Shown here in pieces: positions 49,071 to 57,403 of a stretch of 64,000 bases of DNA. The translations under genes and the position numbers were made by a program. Position 1 is the first letter of the stretch, and every line of letters starts with the position of its first letter. The DNA comes from Roseomonas marmotae. Its GTDB lineage: Bacteria > Pseudomonadota > Alphaproteobacteria > Acetobacterales > Acetobacteraceae. Below the pieces are notes generated by a model. It was not told the DNA's origin. It saw only the letters and a program-made list of their open reading frames with translations, and ran no database searches. The stretch lies in assembly GCF_017654485.1 (NCBI RefSeq), contig NZ_CP061091.1:2610501-2674500 (forward strand), written 5' to 3'.

Positions 49071-49180
49071 GCGGGCATTGACCTCTTCGCTGCGCGGGCA
49101 CCATAGCCAGCGGGGTCCCCGCCAGCAAGCCAGCGTCCAGGGCCTGGTTTCTGAAATCACATCAAGGAGTTGCCGAGGCT

Positions 49181-49948
49181 ATGCGGCTGCCGACGATCAT
49201 CGCCCCGGGCGAGGCGACCGAGGACACGCTGCTCGGCGGCCGGGTGAAGCTGTGCCAGCCGCGCCAGGGGCTGCGCGCCGGGCTGGACGCAGTACTGCTG
49301 GCCGCCGCCATCCCCGCCAGGCCCGGGCAGACGGTGCTGGAAGGGGGCTGCGGCAGCGGCGCCGTCTTCCTCTGCCTCCTGGCTCGCATGCCTGATCTGC
49401 GTGTGCTGGCGGTGGAACGCGAGCCTGATCTGGCGGAGCTGGCCCGGCATAATGCGGCGCTGAATGGCTGGGCGGACCGGGTAACGGTGCTGGAGGGCGA
49501 TATCGCCGACCCCGCCCTGCTGCGCGGCCAGCCGCGCCCGGACCATGCCTTCGCCAACCCCCCCTACTGGCCCGGCGGCACCGCGCCGCCCACCCGGCTT
49601 CGTGCCGGCGCCACTCATGCCGGCACCGGTCCGGGGCTGGAGGACTGGGCCGATGCCCTGGCGGCACCGCTGGCGCATAAAGGCACTCTGACCTTCGTGC
49701 TGCCCGCCGCCCGCTTCGCCGAGGCCGCCATTGCCCTGCGCGGTGCCCGCTGCGGCGGCGTCTCCCTGCTGCCGCTCTGGCCGCGCGCGGGGCAGCCGGC
49801 GCGGCGCGTGCTGGTGCAGGCGCGCAGGCATGGCCGCCAGCCCGACCACCTGCATCCCGGCTTGGTGCTTCATGACGAGTCCGGCTGGACCCGGGATGCC
49901 GAGGCCGTGCTGCGCGGGGCGGCCCCGCTGGCGATGCGCGAGGCCTAA
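49181..49948 (+). CDS. Class I SAM methyltransferase (TrmN6/YfiC-like)
   Basis: 255-residue Rossmann methyltransferase. It begins GGRVKLCQPRQGLRAGLDAVLLAAA, which is the YfiC/TrmN6 opening, then the SAM loop EGGCGSGAVFLCL, the acidic end VLAVEREPDL and the N6-amino methyltransferase motif NPPYW (about residues 126-130). Such enzymes methylate N6 of adenine, in TrmN6 A37 of tRNA-Val; a role on tRNA or rRNA is likely but the exact site is not given. Divergence from ispB is a common alphaproteobacterial arrangement. Confidence 0.87.
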   Translation: MRLPTIIAPGEATEDTLLGGRVKLCQPRQGLRAGLDAVLLAAAIPARPGQTVLEGGCGSGAVFLCLLARMPDLRVLAVEREPDLAELARHNAALNGWADRVTVLEGDIADPALLRGQPRPDHAFANPPYWPGGTAPPTRLRAGATHAGTGPGLEDWADALAAPLAHKGTLTFVLPAARFAEAAIALRGARCGGVSLLPLWPRAGQPARRVLVQARRHGRQPDHLHPGLVLHDESGWTRDAEAVLRGAAPLAMREA

Positions 49949-49962
49949 GCGCGCCCGCGCCC

Positions 49963-50604
49963 TTAGCGGCGCCGCTTGGCGTAGATAACGCCGAGGCCGA
50001 GCAGCGCGATGCTGAACAGCATCAGCGAGGCCGGCTCCGGCACCGGCTCCGGCTTGGCCGATCCTTCCACGAAGCGGCCAAAGGCGAAGCCGTTCGCGCC
50101 GGCGGCGGCGTGGATGGTGAAGCCGAGGACATCATCCCCCAGCCAGCCGAAGAACTTCGCCCCACCCATGCCATCGATGGACTGGGAGATCTTGGTGCCA
50201 TCGTCCAGCAGGACATCGACGACATAGATGCCAAAGGCATTCGGCTCGATCTCCAGCCCGAACCCGGTGAGGTCGGCACCGAGATTGACGGAAAGCGTAT
50301 CGCCAAAATAGGCGAAGACGGTGCCGGTATAGCCACCTGACCAGCTGGACCAGCTTGTGCCCACCGTGCGCTTTTGCACCGGGGCGCTGAAGCCAAGCGC
50401 CGTATTACCCAGCAGGGAGAGGCTTGAGGTGGTGGTGAAGTCATCCCCGTTGAAATTCGTCGTCTCGGTGAAGGCGCCGGCGGCTGCCTCCCAGGTGGCG
50501 CGGCTGGTTTGGACCGCAGCGGCCTCAGCCATACCGATCGTGCCCAGGCTCAACGTTCCAGCAGCGACCGCGGCAACAAGGGCTTTCTTCAGACCGACAG
50601 ACAT
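49963..50604 (-). CDS. PEP-CTERM sorting domain protein
   Basis: 213-residue exported protein. Signal peptide about 1-30 (KKALVAAVAAGTLSLG, ending AEAAA). The middle is Gly/Ser/Thr-rich beta protein with no cysteine and no family I recognise. The end is the PEP-CTERM anchor: VPEPASLMLFSIALLG, a transmembrane helix, and the basic tail YAKRRR. Exosortase (EpsH) recognises this in exopolysaccharide producers, but no exosortase gene is in the window. ATG 50604 has GGAGG 6 nt upstream. It is tail to tail with the methyltransferase gene. Confidence 0.88.
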   Translation of the reverse strand: MSVGLKKALVAAVAAGTLSLGTIGMAEAAAVQTSRATWEAAAGAFTETTNFNGDDFTTTSSLSLLGNTALGFSAPVQKRTVGTSWSSWSGGYTGTVFAYFGDTLSVNLGADLTGFGLEIEPNAFGIYVVDVLLDDGTKISQSIDGMGGAKFFGWLGDDVLGFTIHAAAGANGFAFGRFVEGSAKPEPVPEPASLMLFSIALLGLGVIYAKRRR

Positions 50605-50819
50605 CGGCACCTCCACTCAGAATTACTGTGGTGCAGCCTGGAGCAACAGCCGTGCCAGCCTAAAAAATCAAATATTTATAGTGCGTTAACGATGATCATC
50701 AGCATCATTTTCCGGGACGTGTAAAAATTCGTTTGACGTTACATATACGTCGCGAAATTTACAGGAATGTCACGCCGAAGCTCTTTACGGCCCTGCTGAT
50801 GGGCCGGAGACTGGGTGCC
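50605..50819 (+). promoter_or_regulatory. Divergent region between PEP-CTERM gene and hydrolase gene
   Basis: 215 bp with an AT-rich core near 50660-50760, an exact 10-bp palindrome GATGATCATC at 50691-50700 and a dyad GACGT (50735-50739) / ACGTC (50747-50751). Such dyads can hold regulators for one or both genes. The frame of the hydrolase is open through part of it but lacks the family start there. Confidence 0.4.
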
Positions 50820-52382
50820 ATGTCCAGCCTCTCCACGCGTCTCGACCGCTGCCTCCAATCGCTTCCACAGGCCTTTCCCGGTCCGGGTGGCGCGGTGGCG
50901 GTGCTGCGGCAGGGCGAGGTGCTGCTGCGCCATGGCTGGGGTTGGGCCAATGCCGAACGCCGCATTCCCTTCACGCCTCGGACGCTCTTCCGCATCTGCT
51001 CCATCAGCAAGCAGTTCACCTGCGGCCTCCTGCTGGACAGCTTCGCCGATCCCTCGGTGCTGGACGCCGATCTCCGCGCCCGCCTGCCGCTGCTGGAGGA
51101 TGCCCCGCCCGGCCTGCTGCATCTCTGCCACAACCAGTCCGGCCTGCGGGACTACTGGGCCGTCGCCATGCTGCACGGCTCGCCGGTCGAGGCCCCCTTC
51201 GGCGACCCGGAGGCGGCGCGGCTGATTGCCGGCACACGCCGCCTGCATTTCGCGCCGGGCACGCGCTATTCCTATGTGAACCAGAATTTCCGCCTCATCA
51301 GCGACATCCTGCAGGAGCGGCTGGGGCGCGGCTTCGGTGAATTGCTGCGCGAGCGGATCTTTGCCCGCGCCGGCATGGAGACCGCCCTGCTGGCCGCCGA
51401 TACCCGCGCGATGCCCGATGGCACCGAAGGCTACGAGGGCAGCCAGGCCGGCGGCTTCCGTGCCGCCGAGAACCGCATCCTCTGGACCGGCGACGCCGGC
51501 ATCGGCGCCAGCCTGGACGACATGATCGCCTGGGAGCGCTTCATCGACGCGACGCGGGACGAGCCGGAGGGCCTCTACAACCGCCTCTCCGCCCCCACCG
51601 CCTTCGCCGATGGCAATCCCGCCAGCTATGGCTTCGGCCTCAGCCGCGGCACCGTGCTGGGCCGGCCCGTCACCGGCCATGGCGGCGCGCTGCGCGGCTG
51701 GCGCAGCCAGCGCCTGCATATGCCTTCCGAGCGGCTTTCGGTGGTGGTGCTGTTCAACCACCTCTCGGACCCCCATGCGGCGGCGCTGCGGTTGCTGGCC
51801 GCGGCCCTGGATGAAGACCTGCCCCCGGCCACCACGGCCGGCCTGCCCGCACCCACCTGGACCGGCGCCTATGTCGAGCCGGAGACCGGCCTCTCCGCGC
51901 GGGTGGAGGCCCTGCCGGAGGGCCAGGTTCTGCTGCGCTACGGCCATTCGCCGGAGAAGCTGGACCTGCAGGCCAATGGCACCGCCGCCGGCCCCGCCCG
52001 CACCCGCCTGCGCCCCGCCGGGGACGGGCTCTGGATGGAGCGCCCGCAGGAGAACCAGTCCAGCCGTCTCATCCCCGCCACCGGCGCCCCGGCGCTGGAT
52101 GCCGCCGGCCGCTATCGCTGCGCCGAACTGGAGGCCGAGCTGACGGTCGAGGATGCCGGCGGCGCGCTCTATGGGGCCTTTTCCGGCTTCCTGGGCCAGG
52201 GGCGGATGGAGTTGCTGGACCCCATCGCGGCCGACCTCTGGGCCCTGCCCTGCCCACGCGCCCTGGATCACGCCCCGCCCGGCGACTGGACCCTGGCCTT
52301 CCGCCGGAATGGCGCCGGCCGGGTGACGGAGGTGGAGGTCGGCTGCTGGCTGGCACGGGGGCTGACCTACCGGCGCGCCTAG
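50820..52382 (+). CDS. dap: Serine hydrolase, D-aminopeptidase (DAP) type
   Basis: 520-residue penicillin-recognising hydrolase, the length of Ochrobactrum D-aminopeptidase. Motif 1 is Ser61-x-x-Lys64 in CSISKQF, motif 2 the Tyr-x-Asn in YSYVNQNF, motif 3 the HGG in GHGGALRGWRSQ. Two C-terminal beta-barrel domains follow (residues about 340-520), as in DAP. The enzyme would release N-terminal D-residues from peptides, perhaps from peptidoglycan. No secretion signal is visible, so it is probably cytosolic. ATG 50820 gives the family N-terminus; the frame extends 87 bp further up. Confidence 0.87.
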   Translation: MSSLSTRLDRCLQSLPQAFPGPGGAVAVLRQGEVLLRHGWGWANAERRIPFTPRTLFRICSISKQFTCGLLLDSFADPSVLDADLRARLPLLEDAPPGLLHLCHNQSGLRDYWAVAMLHGSPVEAPFGDPEAARLIAGTRRLHFAPGTRYSYVNQNFRLISDILQERLGRGFGELLRERIFARAGMETALLAADTRAMPDGTEGYEGSQAGGFRAAENRILWTGDAGIGASLDDMIAWERFIDATRDEPEGLYNRLSAPTAFADGNPASYGFGLSRGTVLGRPVTGHGGALRGWRSQRLHMPSERLSVVVLFNHLSDPHAAALRLLAAALDEDLPPATTAGLPAPTWTGAYVEPETGLSARVEALPEGQVLLRYGHSPEKLDLQANGTAAGPARTRLRPAGDGLWMERPQENQSSRLIPATGAPALDAAGRYRCAELEAELTVEDAGGALYGAFSGFLGQGRMELLDPIAADLWALPCPRALDHAPPGDWTLAFRRNGAGRVTEVEVGCWLARGLTYRRA

Positions 52383-52420
52383 CGCCCGCATCCGCCCCGC
52401 CGCCACGGCGTTATCCCGGC

Positions 52421-52927
52421 ATGGCCCTGCCCGAGACGCTGCTCTTCACCGATGACGGACGCTTCCCCAACTCGCCCCTCCCGCTGCTGCTCTACCGCGC
52501 CGCGCTGCCACCGGAGGCGGCGGCCATGGAAAGGGCCTTCGCCGCCAATGGCTGGTCCAACGCCTGGCGCGACGGCATCTTCGACTACCACCACTTCCAC
52601 AGCATCGCGCATGAGGTGATCGGCATCGCCGCCGGTGAGGTGCAGGTCGCCTTCGGCGGCCCCTCCGGCCAGACGGTGCCGCTGCGGGCGGGCGATGTGG
52701 CCGTCATCCCCGCCGGGGTCGCGCATCGCAACATGGGTCAGAGCCCCGACCTGCTGGTCGTCGGCGCCTATCCCGGCGGCGCCGATTACGACATCCGCCG
52801 CGGCGACCCGGCCGAGCACGCGGCGGTGCTGCGCGCCATCACCGCCGTGCCGGTGCCGGAGGCCGACCCGCTGCTGGGCCGCCAGGACGGCCTCGACAGG
52901 ATCTGGCGCGCCGCCCGGACCTGCTGA
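52421..52927 (+). CDS. Cupin-fold protein (YjlB-like)
   Basis: 168-residue single-domain cupin. The HYHHFHS-type metal motif is seen as DYHHFHSIAHEV with the following GEVQVAFGG strand, and motif 2 as AGDVAVIPAGVAHRNMG. The N-terminal about 40 residues are the YjlB lead-in (LPLLLYRAALPPEAAAME). Function in the family is not established. ATG 52421 has only a weak ribosome site. It lies 38 bp after the hydrolase gene in the same direction. Confidence 0.8.
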   Translation: MALPETLLFTDDGRFPNSPLPLLLYRAALPPEAAAMERAFAANGWSNAWRDGIFDYHHFHSIAHEVIGIAAGEVQVAFGGPSGQTVPLRAGDVAVIPAGVAHRNMGQSPDLLVVGAYPGGADYDIRRGDPAEHAAVLRAITAVPVPEADPLLGRQDGLDRIWRAARTC

Positions 52928-52978
52928 GGCCGGATACAGGATCTGCCCGCGCATGCGGGGATGCGGTAGGAATAGCCG

Positions 52979-54007
52979 ATGCTTCTCCCCTCGCGCCGCC
53001 GCCGCCCTTTCCTGCATCTGCGGCGAAACAGCCGGGCCCCGGTCTGGGTATCCCTGCTCTGGCGCATCCTGCTGGTGCTGGTCCTCATCGCCATCGCCGT
53101 CGCCATCCAATGGATCGACCGGAGCGGGTTGAGGGACAATGTCGACGGCGAGGTCAGCTTCGCCGACATCATCTATTTCACCATGATCACCATCACCACG
53201 GTGGGCTATGGCGACATCGTCCCGGTCACGACGCGCGCGCGGCTCTTCGACGCCCTCCTGCTGACTCCGATCCGCCTCTTCCTGTGGCTGATCTTCCTGG
53301 GCACCGCCTATGACTTCGTTCTGAGACATCTCTGGGAGAAATGGCGCATGGGCATGATCCAGCGGAACCTGCGCGGCCATACCGTGGTGGCGGGGCATGG
53401 CACCAGCGGGGCGGAGGCCGTGAGCGAGCTGCTGCGGCGTGGCACCTCCCCGGATTCCATCGTCGTCGTCGACCCCCGCACCCTGGCGTTGGAAGCCGCC
53501 GCCGCGCGCGGCCTGGCGGTGCTGGAGGGCGACGCCACCCGCAATGCCACGCTGGAGGCGGTGCAGATCAACCGCGCCGCCTCGCTGATCGTCTCCGCCG
53601 GGCGGGACGATACCTCGGTCCTGATCGTGCTGACGGCCCGCCGGCTGGCGCCGCATGTACCGATCAGCGTGGTCATCCGCGCCGAGGACAACGAGCCACT
53701 GGCCCGGCAGGCCGGCGCGGATACCGTCATCAATCCCGCCAGCTTCGCGGGACTGCTGCTGGCGGGCTCCACCAACGGCCGGCATATCGCCGCCTACCTC
53801 GCGGACCTGGCCTCCGCCGGCGGCAGCATCTCGCTGCGCGAACGGCAGGTGACGCCGGACGAGGTCGGCCGGCCATTGACGGCGATCCAGACCGGCCTGG
53901 GGGTGCGGGTGTACCGGAAGGACCGGTATTTCAGCTTCTCCGACCCGGAAATCCGCAGCCTGCAGCCCGGCGACACGATCGTGGAGATCGTCTCCCACCG
54001 GGAATGA
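52979..54007 (+). CDS. Potassium channel with TrkA_N (RCK) domain
   Basis: 342 residues. A basic head, TM1 (about 24-43), pore helix and selectivity filter TVGYGD (residues 74-79), TM2 (about 90-112), then an RCK/TrkA_N domain with GHTVVAGHGTSGAEAVSEL as nucleotide-binding turn and VLEGDATRNATLE, and a small TrkA_C-like end (DTIVEIVSH). It is a two-helix K+ channel of the MthK/YugO group, gated by NAD(H), nucleotides or Ca2+ in relatives. ATG 52979 fits. Confidence 0.9.
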   Translation: MLLPSRRRRPFLHLRRNSRAPVWVSLLWRILLVLVLIAIAVAIQWIDRSGLRDNVDGEVSFADIIYFTMITITTVGYGDIVPVTTRARLFDALLLTPIRLFLWLIFLGTAYDFVLRHLWEKWRMGMIQRNLRGHTVVAGHGTSGAEAVSELLRRGTSPDSIVVVDPRTLALEAAAARGLAVLEGDATRNATLEAVQINRAASLIVSAGRDDTSVLIVLTARRLAPHVPISVVIRAEDNEPLARQAGADTVINPASFAGLLLAGSTNGRHIAAYLADLASAGGSISLRERQVTPDEVGRPLTAIQTGLGVRVYRKDRYFSFSDPEIRSLQPGDTIVEIVSHRE

Positions 54008-54112
54008 GATGGCCGGGCGCCCCTGGGCGGCCCCGGGCCGGCGTTGCGCCCGTCCCGCCCCTGTTCTACCAGTCGGCTCCTGCTCCTCCGGCAAACGGGT
54101 GCTGACCACGGC

Positions 54113-56359
54113 ATGGCCTCTTCCCTCATAGATCCGGATTCGCTGCTGCAAGTGGCGGACAGCCACCGCGCCGCGCGCGACTGGCTGGCGGCGGCCGAGG
54201 CTTATCGCCAGTTCGTGATCCTGCGTCCGGATGCCTGGCAGATCCTGGTCCAGGAAGGCCATTGCCTGAAGGAAGCCGGCCATGTGGCCGAGGCCCTGGC
54301 CCGCTACCGCGATGCCGAGGTCCATGCGCCCGAGGATGCCGACCTGCAGGTGCAGATCGGCCATGCCCTGAAGGTGCTGGGCCGCTGGCGGGATGCCGCC
54401 CGCACCTATGCCCGTGCTGCCGCCATGGCGCCCGGCAACCGCGACGCCCGGCGCGAGGCCGATGCCACCGCCGAATGGCTGACGGGGCCGGAGGTCGAGG
54501 CCGCCGACCGCGCGGTGCTGGCGGGCGACGAACCTGGCTGGAGCCTGCCGGCCGAGCCTGTGGCGAAGACCCAGATCAACCTCGTCTTCGACATCACGGA
54601 TGTCCTTCTCTACTTCAACGACCGCCGCACGCCCACGGGCATCCAGCGCGTGCAGATCGGCATCGTCTCCCGCGCCCTGGCCGGGGCGCCGGCGGGCATG
54701 GGCATCACCCTCGCCTGCTTCGACCTGCGGGAACGCTGCTGGCGGGCGGTGGACCGCAACGGCTTCCTGCGGCTCTGCAACCTCGCCGCCTCCGGCTCCG
54801 ACCCCGCCGATGGCGACTGGACGCGGCTGCGCGACGCCATGCGGCGGCGCGTGAACAACATGCCGCCGCTGCGGTTCCCGCGCGATGCGCTGCTGGTCAA
54901 TCTCGGCAATTCCTGGAGCATGCCGGATTACTTCCGCGTGCTGCGGATGGCGCAGCGGGAGAGCGGGCTGCGCTACGTGCCCTTCGTGCATGACTGCGTG
55001 CCGTTGATCGTGCCGGAACACTGCCTGAAGCCGCTGGTGCAGGACTATGTGCGCTGGTTCGGCGCGCTGAGCCTGCATGCCCATGGGCTGCTCTGCAATT
55101 CCGAGAATACGCGCCGCGATACCGAGCGCTTCATCGAGGCATTGCTGCCCGGCACCACCCCGCCTGCCCATGTGGTGCGGCTGGATGCCGATCCGCGCGG
55201 GCTGCTCCCGCCTCCCGGCCCGGCGGCGGAGACCAGCCTCGCCGCGTTGCGCCAGATCCGGGAGGGCGAGAGCTTCGCCCTGTTCGTGGCCACGCTGGAG
55301 AGCCGCAAGAACCACCTGCTGGTCTTCACGGGCTGGCTGAACCTGATCCGCAAGCACGGGCCGCAGGCGGTGCCGCGGCTGGTCTGCGTCGGCAAGCCCG
55401 GCTGGCATGCCGAGGCGGCGATGAACCTGCTGCGCAACGCACCGGAACTGCAGGGCCATGTGCTGCTGATGCCGCAGGTCTCGGATCAGGAGCTGGACGC
55501 GCTCTACGACCGCTGCGCCTTCACCGTCTATAACAGCTACTACGAAGGCTGGGGCCTGCCGATCACTGAGGCGCTGGCGCATGGCAAGATCGTCGTCACC
55601 CCCGCGCATTCGGCGCTGACTGAGGCCGGTGGCGATGCTGCCCTCTATTTCGCCCCGCAGAGCCTGCCGGAACTGACCGCCACGCTGGAACGGCTGATGC
55701 TGGACCCAGACTACCGCGCGGCGCGGGAGGCAGTGGCGCGGCAGAAGGGCCGCCCGCGCAGCTGGGACGCCGTGCGGGACCACGCGCTGGAGGCGCTGGG
55801 TGCTCTGGCCGCCCGCCCGGCGCAGCCGGCGCTGGACCGCGTGGCGCTGGAACTCGGCCGCCGCTACGGCCTGCAACGCCAGGACAATACCGAGCTGGCG
55901 CTGGAACCCGTGATGGCCGACCTGGTGCGGGAAGGCCCGGGCTGGTACCCGCAGGAGGATTGGGGCGTCTCCTGCGCCGCCGGCATCGCCACCCTGCGCC
56001 TGCCGCTGCCGGACGGGGCCGCCGGCGCGCCGCTGCGCCTCTACCTGGAGATGGAGGCCCCCGCCCGGGCCATGGAGATCGGGCTGCGCTTCAGCAGCGA
56101 CGGGGGTCCGGCCACGCTGTTCACGCTGCCCTTCCGGGCGGAGGAGAGCGCCACCTGCGTCTTCGACCTGCCCGCCACCGCCGCCCATGTGCTGGAAGCG
56201 GAAATCGACAGCGGCGAAGGGCTCCACGCTCTGCGGCAGGGCGAGGCCAGGCGCCTCGGCATCGGGCTGCGCGGCTTCATGCTGTGCCGGCAGGACGACC
56301 ACCTCGCCCGGCTGGCCTTCCTGGAAAACCTGAACTTCGCAAGCGTGAGGCCGGAGTGA
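54113..56359 (+). CDS. TPR-glycosyltransferase, GT4 type, with extra C-terminal domain
   Basis: 748 residues. TPR repeats at about 1-120 (HRAARDWLAAAEAYRQFV, GHVAEALARYRDAEVHAP, LGRWRDAARTYARAAAMAPG). A GT-B glycosyltransferase follows (about 165-590): the donor half has SFALFVATLESRKNH, VCVGKPGWHA, MPQVSDQELDALYDRC, and the EGWGLPITE E-x7-E pair. The last about 130 residues (RLPLPDGAAGAPLRLYLEMEAP and on) are a beta-rich domain, possibly carbohydrate binding. Probably acts on a surface polysaccharide in the cytosol. ATG 54113 starts at the TPRs. The epimerase gene overlaps by GTGA or follows at 5 bp. Confidence 0.83.
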   Translation: MASSLIDPDSLLQVADSHRAARDWLAAAEAYRQFVILRPDAWQILVQEGHCLKEAGHVAEALARYRDAEVHAPEDADLQVQIGHALKVLGRWRDAARTYARAAAMAPGNRDARREADATAEWLTGPEVEAADRAVLAGDEPGWSLPAEPVAKTQINLVFDITDVLLYFNDRRTPTGIQRVQIGIVSRALAGAPAGMGITLACFDLRERCWRAVDRNGFLRLCNLAASGSDPADGDWTRLRDAMRRRVNNMPPLRFPRDALLVNLGNSWSMPDYFRVLRMAQRESGLRYVPFVHDCVPLIVPEHCLKPLVQDYVRWFGALSLHAHGLLCNSENTRRDTERFIEALLPGTTPPAHVVRLDADPRGLLPPPGPAAETSLAALRQIREGESFALFVATLESRKNHLLVFTGWLNLIRKHGPQAVPRLVCVGKPGWHAEAAMNLLRNAPELQGHVLLMPQVSDQELDALYDRCAFTVYNSYYEGWGLPITEALAHGKIVVTPAHSALTEAGGDAALYFAPQSLPELTATLERLMLDPDYRAAREAVARQKGRPRSWDAVRDHALEALGALAARPAQPALDRVALELGRRYGLQRQDNTELALEPVMADLVREGPGWYPQEDWGVSCAAGIATLRLPLPDGAAGAPLRLYLEMEAPARAMEIGLRFSSDGGPATLFTLPFRAEESATCVFDLPATAAHVLEAEIDSGEGLHALRQGEARRLGIGLRGFMLCRQDDHLARLAFLENLNFASVRPE

Positions 56360-56364
56360 GCGAG

Positions 56365-57378
56365 ATGACATCCCTTTCAGGTGCGCATGTGCTGGTCACC
56401 GGAGCGGCGGGCTTCATCGGCGCCCATCTGTGCCACCGCCTGCTGGCCGAGGGCGCGCGCGTCACCGGCTGCGACAACCTCAACCCCTACTACGACCCCG
56501 CGCTGAAGCAGGCGCGGCTGGACGGGCTGCGGCCGAATCCGCAATTCTCCTTCCATCAGCTGGAGCTTTCCGAAGCCGGCGCGCTCTCCGGCCTTTGGCG
56601 CGGTGCGAAGCCGGACTATGTCGTGCATCTCGCGGCACAGGCCGGCGTGCGCTATTCCATCGAGAATCCGCGCGCCTATGCCGCCGCCAATCTCGATGGC
56701 TTCCTGGAGGTGCTGGAGGCCGCGCGGGAGACGCCGGTGCGTCACCTCGTCTATGCCTCCTCCTCCTCGGTCTATGGCGCCAATACCAAGGTGCCCTTCA
56801 GCGAGCGGGACGCGGTGGAGCAGCCGGTCTCCCTCTACGCCGCCACCAAGCGCGCGAATGAGCTGATGGCGCAGACTTATGCCCATCTCTACCGTATCCC
56901 CGCCACGGGCCTGCGCTTCTTCACGGTCTATGGCCCGCTGGGCCGGCCGGACATGGCCTATTGGAGCTTCACGAAGGCGCTGTTCTCCGGCGCGCCGATC
57001 ACGGTCTTCAACCACGGCCAGCTCTGGCGCGACTTCACCTATATCGACGAGATCGTCGAGGCCATCGCCCTCCTGGCCACGCGCCCGCCCGCCGAGCCTG
57101 ACGAACCCGGCCGCGTCGCCCCCGCCACGCCGCACCGCATCTTCAACATCGGCAATGACACGCCGGTGAAGGTGGATGATTTCCTGGCGATCCTGGAGAA
57201 GCTGACGGGCCGCAAGGCGAACCGGCGCGACCTGCCGATGCAGCCCGGCGATGTGGAGCGCACCTGGGCCGATGTCTCCGCCCTCCGCGCCGCCATCGGC
57301 TTCGCGCCCCGCACGCCGCTGGAGGAAGGTCTGCGGCGCTTCGTCGAGTGGTTCCGGCAGTACCACCAGATCCGCTAG
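56365..57378 (+). CDS. NAD-dependent sugar-nucleotide epimerase (UDP-glucuronate 4-epimerase-like)
   Basis: 337-residue extended SDR. NAD loop TGAAGFIGAHLCHRL, NPYYDPALKQARL (a GAE/UGE trait), HLAAQAGVRYSIENP, and catalytic Tyr-x3-Lys in SLYAATKRANE. GPLGRPDMAYWSFTKA is typical for the UDP-glucuronate 4-epimerases. It would provide UDP-galacturonate for a polysaccharide. The start is ATG 56365; GTG 56356, overlapping the previous stop, adds three residues. Operon with the glycosyltransferase gene. Confidence 0.89.
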   Translation: MTSLSGAHVLVTGAAGFIGAHLCHRLLAEGARVTGCDNLNPYYDPALKQARLDGLRPNPQFSFHQLELSEAGALSGLWRGAKPDYVVHLAAQAGVRYSIENPRAYAAANLDGFLEVLEAARETPVRHLVYASSSSVYGANTKVPFSERDAVEQPVSLYAATKRANELMAQTYAHLYRIPATGLRFFTVYGPLGRPDMAYWSFTKALFSGAPITVFNHGQLWRDFTYIDEIVEAIALLATRPPAEPDEPGRVAPATPHRIFNIGNDTPVKVDDFLAILEKLTGRKANRRDLPMQPGDVERTWADVSALRAAIGFAPRTPLEEGLRRFVEWFRQYHQIR

Positions 57379-57403
57379 GCGCTTCCCTTCCGGCGGACCC
57401 CGC

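Noticed and set aside
52379..56371. A 1330-codon open frame on the minus strand
   Set aside because: It is antisense to the cupin, K+ channel and glycosyltransferase genes, each with clear motifs. No domain is seen in the antisense product.
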